Assembly (NCBI GenBank): GCA_964594065.1 | Contig: CAZQKX010000012.1 | Span: 1-64,000 of the forward strand | DNA: 64,000 nucleotides | Direction: 5' to 3' | From: 4572-13 sp964594065 | GTDB lineage: Bacteria; Planctomycetota; Phycisphaerae; Sedimentisphaerales; Anaerohalosphaeraceae | Shown here: positions 1-10,600 of the stretch, one piece after another | Position numbering within the stretch: the stretch's first letter is position 1 | Layout of the letters: every line of letters starts with the position of its first letter | The notes under the pieces: model-generated | The model's input: only the letters and a program-made list of their open reading frames with translations | What the model was told of the DNA's origin: nothing | Database searches by the model: none | Program-made: the position numbers and the translations under genes

Positions 1-1195
1 TCTTTCCGTCGAGTGCCATTCCTGCGATGGACAAGGCCATCACAATGCGGTGATCGCCATAGCCGGAAACTTTGCAGGAGTTAAGACCTTCACCGCCGCG
101 GCCGTGAATAATCAGGCCGTCTGGAAGTTCTTCAATGTCGGCGCCGAGTTTGGTCAGCTCGGCGGCCATACACGCGATCCGGTCCGTTTCCTTTTTGCGA
201 GCTTGTGGAACATTGACCAGACGGGTCGTTCCTTCGGCGAATGCGGCAACTACGGCCATCGCGGGTAAGGCGTCCGGCGTGCGGTTCATGTCAATCTCGG
301 TGCCTTTGAGGGCTGATTTTCGTACAATAAGCCCATTTTTTGAGTCGGTAATGTCAGCTCCCATTGCTTTTAAGTAGTCCGCAACCGCTTTATCCGGCTG
401 GCTGTCGGTGAAATCGAGTCCCGTGATCAGGATTTCGTCACCGAGAACCGCCGCAGCGCACAGGAAGAACGTTGCACTGGAAAAATCGGCGGGAATCGAT
501 CTATCGAACACATTATAGGACTGTCGGCCGGAAATGATGAATTTTTTCCAGTTTTGATTGTCATATTGAATGCCCTGTTGGTCCAGCCAATCCAGCGTGA
601 TCTGTACGTAATCCGGTTCGTTTAGCAGCGGAACATCAACAATGGAATCGCCTTCAGCAAGCGGACAGGCCAGCAGCAAACTGGATAGGTATTGGCTTGT
701 GACGCATTCGATCACAGTATGGCCGCCTTTAAGCTTTCCGGTGATCTCAATGGGAGCACAGCCGTTTTTATCGACACTTATCGCTTTTGCGCCGAGGTCG
801 GTCAGTGAATCCAGCAAAGGCTGAATGGGGCGCGAGCGAATTTGCTCGTCACCGGTCATGGTGACGGTTGCCTGTGGCGATGTCAGTGCGGCTGAACCGG
901 CAGCGACGCGTAAAGTAGTGCCGGAATTGCCGACATCGATGGGGGCATCTTTAGGATTAACGACTCCGCCGGTGCCTTCGACAACCCACAAATCGGGGTC
1001 ATTAACGTCGATTATGGCTCCAAAATGGTGATAACACGCAACAGCACTGAGAGTGTCTTGTGACACCATCGGGAACCGGATGCGGCTGGTTCCTTTCGCC
1101 AGGGATGCAATGGCCGTTGCGCGGATCGTGTGCGATTTGGAACCAGGGATGCGAACCTGACCAGTTAAGCAAGATTTTGCTGCGGTTAAAAGCAT
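1..1195 (-). CDS. aroA: 3-phosphoshikimate 1-carboxyvinyltransferase (EPSP synthase), 3' end outside window
   Basis: EPSP synthase joins shikimate-3-phosphate and phosphoenolpyruvate in the cytoplasmic shikimate pathway. I translated the minus strand from the ATG at 1193-1195 and it stays open to the window edge, giving about 398 residues; the family is usually near 430, so only a short C-terminal piece is missing. Visible signatures are the N-terminal IPGSKSHTIRA segment (substrate-binding Lys and Ser), DVGNSGTTLRV near residue 85, a TGDEQIRSRPI segment, and a C-terminal RKKETDRIACMAAEL followed by the GYGDHRIVMAL motif. All are classic AroA blocks. The 429-bp spacer to the divergent giant protease gene should hold its promoter. 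Confidence is high because all main motifs are in order. Confidence 0.95.
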   Translation of the reverse strand, partial: MLLTAAKSCLTGQVRIPGSKSHTIRATAIASLAKGTSRIRFPMVSQDTLSAVACYHHFGAIIDVNDPDLWVVEGTGGVVNPKDAPIDVGNSGTTLRVAAGSAALTSPQATVTMTGDEQIRSRPIQPLLDSLTDLGAKAISVDKNGCAPIEITGKLKGGHTVIECVTSQYLSSLLLACPLAEGDSIVDVPLLNEPDYVQITLDWLDQQGIQYDNQNWKKFIISGRQSYNVFDRSIPADFSSATFFLCAAAVLGDEILITGLDFTDSQPDKAVADYLKAMGADITDSKNGLIVRKSALKGTEIDMNRTPDALPAMAVVAAFAEGTTRLVNVPQARKKETDRIACMAAELTKLGADIEELPDGLIIHGRGGEGLNSCKVSGYGDHRIVMALSIAGMALDGK

Positions 1196-1441
1196 GGTTT
1201 TATTCTACCATTTCCTGACAATCCGTATTCATAAAAGATTAAAATATAAGAACATTTATTGTTTTTACAAAAATAATTTAAAAAAGTGTAACATTTTCTG
1301 ATTTTTTTCATCAAAAGTTATATGAAAGCGTGTAGAATGTAGCTTATATCGGACGTGTAAGGTGCGTTTAGTAAATCATAATTACGGTCTTATAATATTC
1401 TTCTGTGGGGGTCTGATAATAGATCAGAAGGTGTTTAAATC

Positions 1442-1470
1442 TTGACTTTTAAGGCATTTTCTGATATATC
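1442..1470 (+). promoter_or_regulatory. candidate sigma-70 promoter of the giant protease gene
   Basis: TTGACT at 1442-1447 and TATATC at 1465-1470 are separated by 17 bases, a good match to a sigma-70 promoter. Transcription would start near 1477 and leave a leader of about 150 nt. The whole 1196-1624 spacer is AT-rich and has no gene I can support. It also holds an inverted repeat (TCTGAT/ATCAGA, 1412-1428) and an isolated TATAAT at 1391-1396, so a second upstream start is possible. Inference only. Confidence 0.45.
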
Positions 1471-1547
1471 GTACTAAACTCACCTCTAGCATTTTCCGAT
1501 AGTTTAAGGGACTAAATTCGGACTTGTCGCGTATGTCGCGCGCCGAG

Positions 1548-1564
1548 GTTCGTTTTTAACGAAC
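1548..1564 (+). promoter_or_regulatory. hairpin in the 5' leader of the giant protease gene
   Basis: A perfect 7-bp inverted repeat, GTTCGTT-TTT-AACGAAC, lies about 60 nt before the chosen start codon, within the predicted leader. It has no T-run after it, so it is not a typical terminator. It could stabilise the transcript or be a protein site. I recognise no known riboswitch around it. Confidence 0.3.
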
Positions 1565-1624
1565 TATGCTGCTGATCGGGATACTAAAAAGATGAGAAAT
1601 CAAAAACCTTATACGGAGGGTGTC

Positions 1625-4600
1625 ATGAAACGCTATGCAATTATTTCAATGATCTTATTTTCTCTTATTCTGTCTGTTTTTGCCGTCGCTGATTGTGGGT
1701 CTCATGACCAAACGTATCGCGAGGGATATTTGCTTATCCGTTTTAATGAACAAGGCACGTCTTCTGAGGCCGATACTGCGCGCCAAGCCATCTTGGACTC
1801 TGCCGGCGGCGGAACGATCGAAAGAAATTACAAGATGCTGCGGGGATTAGCGCTGGTCAAGCTTCCGGACGGTATGGATTCAGAAACAGCGGCACCTCTC
1901 TATGAATCTGCCGCAGGTATACAATATGCTGTGTTGGATAAAAAAGGGTGTATGGACGCAATTCCCGATGATCCTGATTTCAGCTTACTGTGGGGTATGA
2001 ACAACACAGGGCAAACGGGTGGAACGAATAATGCAGATATTGACGCACCTGAAGCGTGGGATCTTGAAACCGGAAGCAGCGAGATCGTTGTTGCTGTCTG
2101 CGATACAGGCGTTGATTATACGCATCCGGATCTGGCTGATAATATCTGGGTCAATGAAGCTGAACTGAATGGAGAAGATGGGATCGATGATGACGGAAAC
2201 GGGTACGTCGATGATGTTTACGGTTGGGATCCAACGGACGGAGACGGTTATCCAATGGATACCCATGGGCACGGAACCCATGTGGCCGGTACGATCGGTG
2301 CAGTAGGTAATAATGGTGTTGGTGTTGTCGGCGTGAATTGGAATGTCAAAATTATGCCGATTCGAATCGAGTCTTTCTTTGATTCAGCTATTGTAGAAGG
2401 TATGGAGTATGCGATATCCAATGGCGCACATGTCATGAACCACTCCTGGGGTGGTTATGCCGGCGCCAGTCAGGCGATTATTGATATTTTTAATCTGGCA
2501 GAACAGTCAGGAGTGATTTGTGCCTGTTCGGCTGGTAATAACTCGGTTGACACCGACCCACTTGTTGGCTATCGATATCCCTCGGCCCTTCCGAACACAA
2601 ATATAATTGTTGCTGTATCAACGGACCAATTTGACCAACGATCTTCTTTCTCGAATTGGGGTGCTGATACGACTGATATTGGCGCTCCTGGTAGTGATAT
2701 TTACAGTACACAACCGGGTGGGGGATACCAGTCCATGAGTGGTACGTCAATGGCCAGCCCGCATGTTGCCGGTGCGTGTGCATTGGTGTGGTCTGTTAAT
2801 CCATTGATGCCATTCAGTGAGGTCAAGGATCACCTTCTTTTTAATGTTGACAAGCTTGGTGCCATGCAAGGTCTTTGTGTATCTGAAGGTCGCTTAAACT
2901 TAGCTCGGTCAGTCCAGGGTGCGATAGACGCAATGGCTGATATTCTTCCGCCAATTCCCACTCAGATGCAATGGGAGGATGAGCCGACTGCAGTTGGTTT
3001 GCAGACTATTTACATGAAAGCAGGAGTTGCAACGGACGAATCCGGTGTTGAATTCTTCTTTGATTGTATAAATGATGATACTTATGACAGCGATTGGCAA
3101 GACAGCCGGACTTATTATCGCGGTGATTATCAGGAAGGCGGTACTTACGAATTTCAAGTCAAAGCGCGTGACAAATCTGAAAATCTGAATGAAACCGAAT
3201 ACTCTGAAGCTGTCGCAGCAACATTGGCTTCAGGTTCCGACAATTTGAAACCATATCCAGATCCAACGGAATGGAAGGGCATTCCGGCACGAGTCCCCAA
3301 CATGATACGGATCGTAATGCAGGCGGAGGCGTATGATGAATTGGGCGGGGCACCTTTACAGTATTACTATGATTGTGTTGCCACGAATGACCCGGCATTT
3401 CCTGACCCGAACGGATTGGACAGCGGCTGGACAACGAATTCACTCTATCAGCGTTCTGATATTACAGGGGCGGATAACAACTCTTATACTTTCCGTGCGC
3501 GTGTTCAAGACGCCGCGGGTAATATGACTGATTGGTCAGCGGAGGCGTCTGTCGTGTTCGCACCGTCGCCGACCATCCGAGTGGTTAATCCGGTTGGCGG
3601 TTACGGAACAATTCAGGCGGCGATTGACGCTTGTAATCAAGGCGATACGGTTGTGGTTCCCCCGGGCACCTATACCGGGCCCGGAAATATTAATCTTAAC
3701 TTCAACATTCCGGCTGCTGCGGTGGGCGGTGGAAATCTTTTAAATATTACTGTTCGGGGCGGTAATCCTGATGACCCGAGCGATGTGATTATCGAGTGCG
3801 GCGGTGTGATGTCTGACGGAACGAGTAATTTTTTCCCGGTGAATCCAGCCAGGGGCTTTATATTCCAAAACAGTGAAGGAAGCGGTGTTATTATTGAAGG
3901 CTTTACCATTCAAAACGGCTTAGCAGTGGACAGGCCGTTGGATGTTGATACCCTCAGTCCTTTCGGTGCAAATGCCAATGGCGGAGCGATCTTTGCGTCA
4001 ACTGCAGCCAGCCCGGTCATTCGTCGTTGTTTCTTTTCCAATTGTCATGCCATCGGTCAAAATGGTGGTTTGGGGCTTGATGGTACTGACCCGGCTAATC
4101 CGAATTTTCCAATGGCCGGCAACGGTGCAAGCGGTGGTAACGGTTTTGGCGGTGCGATGTATTTTGCTGCAGGCAGTCAACCGTTGATTGAGAATTGTCA
4201 AATTAACAATTGTACGGCTGTTGGTGGTGACGGCGGTAATGGCGGCCTCGGCGCTGACGTCGATGCTAATAATGGTATTCTGGCTCCAACGCCTGGCGGC
4301 AATGGCGGTTTCGCGGGGATTGCCTCCGGCGGTGCGATGTACTTTGAACCGGGTTGTCAGCCACAGCTTGATGCCGTTTCTATTTCGGATTGCCAGGCTC
4401 GGGTCGGTCAAATTGCCAGCGGCGGCAACGGGGGTAATGGTGATGCTGCGCAAGCTATTCCCGGCGCTAATGGTGGTAATACCGGCGACTTGAATGGGAC
4501 GTTCATTCACGGCGGAGCGATCTTCTTTGATACCGGCTCAACGGTTACGATGAACAACTGTTTTATGACAGATTGTACGCTTTTGCCCTTACAGACTTCA

Positions 4601-7600
4601 GTCTACACATTTGGTACCGGAGGAGCCGGGGCACCAGCGGGTATGGACGGTGTAGATATTTCGCTGGTGGGTAATTTAAGCATATTGGTCAGCTATGGCG
4701 GCGCCAATTTCTATGGTGCAAATTCGACTGCAACATTGAACAATGTGACCATTCAGGGAAATACTTCAATCTTGAATCAGGGTGGCGGTGAATTTTATGA
4801 TACACAATGTACAACGAGTCACCAGGGCTGTTCGATCAGAGAAAACGACAGTCCAATTGTTCAGCCTCCTGTTGGAGCGGGATCTCTTGGCGGCGGCGGA
4901 CTTTATCTGACCGACCCTGTCAGTGCTGTCTTTACGGACTGTACGGTCTCTTTTAATACAGCGATGTCCGGTGCAGGTATCTATATTGATGGACAGACAA
5001 CCGGAACGTACAGCTTGACTAATTGCCAGTTCAATGGCAATGATTCAAATGTTAACAATCTGACCTCATTTGGAGGTGCGGTCTATGCCGGAAGTGTTGC
5101 AATAGCCAATGGCCTGACTGCTGCCCCGGCTTCACCTCCATTTACAATGACAGTGGCGAACTGCCAATTCGGCACGAACGTTTCACCGTACGGCGGCGGG
5201 CTCTGTGTTGATGGTGCCAACTTGACGGTTACCGAATCGACATTTACAGATAACTCTGCGGAGTATGGCGGCGGCGTCTTTGCATACGGCGGCCAGGTCA
5301 CTCTGGCAGATTGTATGTTTGATGAAAACCTGGCTACTATAACGCTGCCGGTTAACGATGCTACATCCGGAGCGGCGGCTTACTTACAGCAAAGTGATGT
5401 CAGTATTGTTGATACTGTCTTTATGTCCAATACTTCCGATGATGCAGCGGGTGCGTTGGCTGTCGTTGGGGCGCCTTTGTTGAACAGTTTTCAAATGATC
5501 ACGAACTGTCTCTTTATTGACAACACTGCCGGGTTTGAAGGGGGAGCGTTGACTGCTGAATACAGTGCGATGTTGACTATTGAAAATTGTACTTTTGCTG
5601 ATAATACAGTGACAGATGATTTCGGGCTTGGCGGAGGTATAGCTTGTTACGAAAACACGTTTGTTGATATATGGGACAGTATTTTCTGGAACAATCGTGC
5701 TGCGTTTGGACCTCAGATTCTGCTGGGGGATCCGTTTGGAGATTATATCTACATCCAGCCTTCGATGGTGTTTGTAGATTATTCAGATGTTGAAGGTGGT
5801 GAGGATGGCATTGATGACTCGGCGGATGTGTCAGAGTGGGCATGGTTCAGTGATAACAGTATCCAGGATGATCCGCTCTTTGCAGTTACGGAAGCAGGTT
5901 TTTCACTTAATAATTACTATTTAAGCCAGGATCCGGGGGGCCAGGTTGCCAATAGCCCCTGTGTCAACAGAGGCAGCATAACGGCGGTTGCGGTTGGGTT
6001 GGATACTTATACGACCCGGACCGATAACCTTGCAGATGCCAATGAAGTTGACATGGGTTATCATTATGACGTTTCACTGCCGGTTCCTGTGTATACTCTT
6101 GAGACCGGTGTTCTTATAGTGGACTTGCTCCCCCACGGGAGACTGGAAGTGACGACAGAACCGAATAATCTGATTCCTAATTCGGATCCTCCCCTTTATC
6201 GTTTCAAACAGGGAACAGTTGTTCAACTGCTGGCGATTCCGGATGAATTCTATCGTGTGGCTCGCTGGATGGGTTCCGATAATGACCTGAATTATTTTGA
6301 AGAAGACAATACGATCACCATGATCGGTAATGAACTTGTTCAGGTTGAATTTGAATTAGATGTTCCGCGCAACCTGTATGTGCCGGAGAGTTATGACACC
6401 ATTGAGGATGCGGTTTTGGCGGCCCGTTCCGGCGATAGAATTGTACTGTCGCCTCGCCCGAGTTCTCCGTACCTGATCAGTGATCCGGACGGCATTAACT
6501 TCGGCATGGATGTAGATGGCAATCCTATCAATCTTGTTATTACCTCGGCGGATCCGAATAACCCGCAAGTGGTTGCGGATACGATTATCGATTGTCAGGG
6601 CAGCCGATATACATCCAAGCGTGCATTCCACTTTTTCGATGGTCAAACCAACGACTCGAAAATTGAGGGTATCACGATACGTAATGCGTTTACGGCAGTG
6701 ATCGGGTTGAGTGAATTTTTGCCCACCGGTCCCTGGCCATGGCCATTTCCCTCTCCCCCGACCCCGCTTCCGCCAGATCGAGGATTGTCAGGCTTGGATG
6801 CGACAGGCGACAGTTATGGCGGTGCGATCCTGCTGGAAAACGGCAGTTCACCGGTTATCCGTAACTGTGTATTTGAAAACTGTACGGTTTCCGGCGGTAT
6901 CGGCGGCGATGGGGAAGACGGCCAGTACCCCTCCGGTATGCAAAATGTCACCGCTGATCTTGACAGTCAGTCAGGCGGCCATTCCGGTAAGGGAACCGGT
7001 GATGGTTATGGCGGTGCTATTGCGGTCAGGAGCGGAAGTAATCCGCGCATCCTGAACTGTACCTTCAATAATAACCGTGCAACCGGCGGTTGGGGCGGCA
7101 TTCCCGGAAACGCCGGAACGTCATATAATAATGGACGTTACGGTTGGGGTGGAAATGATTTTAGCGGTCTGTTCTATGCTAATTTTTACTTTGGTGTCAG
7201 TCTTGAGGCAGGCTATGGTGAAGGTGATGGTCACGGCGGTGCCATATTTGTGGAGGCAAATTGTGACCCGGATATTATTCAATGTACTTTTGAAGGCAAC
7301 TATGCACGTCCCGGTTATGTCAGCCCCGGCGGCAGTGAGGGCGAAGGAAATGCTTATCCGGATCCTTGGGATGCGGATCCGTGGGATTCGGCCGCGGGTG
7401 TTCGTGATGGACGAGACGGTATACTCATCACCGGAGATCTAATTGCCGGTGGTGCGTTTTTCTTCGAACAGCGGGCCAATATCACTCTGGAGGGGTGTCA
7501 GTTTATTAAGAATGAAGCATATGTGGTTTCTTCTTATGATGGTGATCCTTATGATCCTCCTATTTCAACACGCGGCGGTGCGGTCTATAGCGATCCGAAT

Positions 7601-10600
7601 ACGATTCTAACGATCCTGCCGATGCGGCATAAAAATGATCCTGATCGAATTCTCAGTGAATCGGTCTTCTCTGGAAATATAGCGGGTGCTCTGTATTGTG
7701 GAGAAGGTGTGGAATTGTCCGTTGAACAAACTCAATTTATCAACAATTTGTCCTATTATCCGGAAGAAGAAGAAACAACCATATTCGAAGAGTTTTTCTA
7801 TGCAGAATTGCCGGATATTATAGAGTTGCTGGGCAATTATGATATTGCCGGAGCTATTACAGTTGAAATAAACGCTGCGACAACATCTCAGATCACAAAC
7901 TGCCAATTCACGGGGAACACGTCTCGTGTGGGCGGTGGTGCGGTTCGTACCGACAGTGATATGGACTTTATCGATTGTGTTCTCAATGGCAATATGTCGC
8001 TGGACAACGGTGGTGCTGTTTACAGCTATGTTTCGACGCATGTACCCGAGACCCATACGACAAAAATCAGTTTTGATAATTGTGAGCTCAGTGGAAATGA
8101 TGCACAGGGCTATGGCGGTGCCGTGTTTGTGAAAAGTTGCCTCTTGACCATGAATGAAACGTTCCTGGTCTTCAACAAAGCATTCAGCGGCGGTGCTGTA
8201 AGAGTGTCTTCGCAGCAAGGCTCCGCGGGCGATCTTTTCATGAAGGATTGTTTGGTATTCGGTAACGAAGCGACCGGTGTTATTTTAGGCTCGCATCGAA
8301 CCGTTGTTGAGGAAGGATTTGGCGGTGGTGTACATGTTGCTGACGCTCCGTTCTCGATCATGAGTACCCGGTTCCAGAACAACAGTGTTCGCGGTATTAT
8401 TTCCGAAGGCGGTGGCCTGTGTGTCACCGGCAGCCAGATATATTATCAGCAAGACCTGCTGAACTGTCTGTTTGCGAATAACCACTCGGATAACAAGGGC
8501 GGCGGTGTATCGTGTCATTTGTATGTACAGCCCGAATTCAACAACTGTACATTCGCAAACAATACCTGCGGCAATGATGCGATCGAGTCCGAGGGTAAGG
8601 GTGGAGCTTTGTATTTGGACCAACTGTCGTATCCGAAGATGTACAACTCGATCGTCAGCGGAAACCAGGCTTTCGGCGTTTATGAAAAACCTTACGGGAG
8701 TTTAACCGTTACCGACACCCTGTTCTTTGGTAATGAATTCGGCGATATTTTCGATAGGCCGGCTCCGGCGGATAATTTCAGCGGTGATCCCCTGTATGCT
8801 GCAGGGCCGCTTGGAGAGTATTATCTGACCCAGGCGAGCAGTCCGGCGTGGAATGCGGGCAATATTGCAGCAGCTACTATTGGGCTGGATGACTTGACGA
8901 CCAGCCCTGACGAAACACCGGACAGCGGTGTTGTGGATTTGGGATATCATTATGAAGATTCTACAGGACTTGAACAATTCTATCTGACGGTCTGCTACGT
9001 AGACGATACAGATACAATAATCGATGCCGGTACGATAACGATAACAAAGGCTGACAATGGCCAGCAGGAGGTTTCGGTTTCCGAACCGTTGGCTCGCGGA
9101 AAGATTCTTACGGTGACCGCAAATGTTAACGGTGATTACTTCCTGACCGGCTGGTCCGGCGGAACGATCAATGATGGTTCGATGGAACTGGAAAATACTG
9201 TTCTAATGACCCGGGACAAGAGTATCAAGGTTCATGTTCGAAAACGTCGAACCCTGAATGTCGGTATTTCTGCTGAGTATGATACTCTTGGCGATGCGAT
9301 CGTTGCCGCCCAGGATGGCGATACTATTTTGGTATTCCCCGGAGAATATATTGCTGCCAGCCAGCATGCATCTTCTGCTAACAATTTTATTCTGAGTGAT
9401 AAAAAGATCACGATTACCGGGACCAATCCTGATAGTGAAGATGTGGTTCGTTCTACGGTCTTTAGAGATTTTGACTTTTGGTTGACTGATTTAGACGATG
9501 AGACGGTGATCGAAGGCATTTCCCTTAACCAAAGTCATATGGAATTGCTGAATTCGGATATAATTATCCGAAATTGCGTTTTCAGTGAATGTCGATTTGC
9601 AATAGGCCTTGTTCCCCATTCCGATCCTCCTGCTGGTACAGATGGTTATCATGCGAATCCGATTTATGGCGGTGCGATCGCCATCTGGGACAGTTCCCCG
9701 AAAATCATTAATTGTATTTTTGAAGACAACTGGGTCATAGGTCACGATGGTGAAAATGGTTTTGCAGGTGCTGAATCGCATCCTACAGGCGGTGATGGAG
9801 GTTGGCCGAGTCCGACGTATGGTGGTGCCGTCTATTGTGGGTTGAGCAGTGATGCTGAGTTTATTCACTGTACCTTTACCGGCAATGAGGTTTTTGGTGC
9901 CAATGGGGGTAACGGTGGAAATGGATGGGTCAATCCGAGTGGACATGTGTTCGACGGCGGACGCGGCGGCGGTTGGCTCTATGACGACGACATCGAAGAA
10001 TATTTGATTCTCGTTGCAGATGATGAGTGGGATGGCTGGGCCTTTAATTCTCCTGGAAATAAATATGGCCTGGACTCCATTTATTCGTATTTCTATGGTC
10101 AATATGATTTAGATGTCTGGGCCTGGTGGTTTAACTGGGGTGACAGTTATACGACCTGGGATCAGTTCTTTGCAGATTATTTTAACGATTCACTTGATCC
10201 TCTCGGTGATCCGTATGACCAAATGTTGGATGTCTGGCGGCATAGCGGCTATGGCGGCGCGATCTATTGCGAATTGGACAGTGATGTAACGTTCAAAGAC
10301 TGCGTCTTTGAAAACAACCAGTCACATGGCGGCTTGACAGGTATCGGCGGACTTATCGATGCGCAGACATCACGGCCGGACCGTCAACTGAATATGCCGA
10401 CTGCCGGTGGTGCGGTCTATGCCGCCCATGACAGCGACTTGACATTTGTCAACTGTTCTTTCAGTGGTAACGTAGCTGATAAATCCACTGTGGATCTGCC
10501 GCATACATACCAGGTCAGCTTTGGCGGTGCGGTTGCGTATGAATTTAACTGTAACGTCGTCTTTACGGAATGCGAATTCCATGACAATGACGCCACGGTT

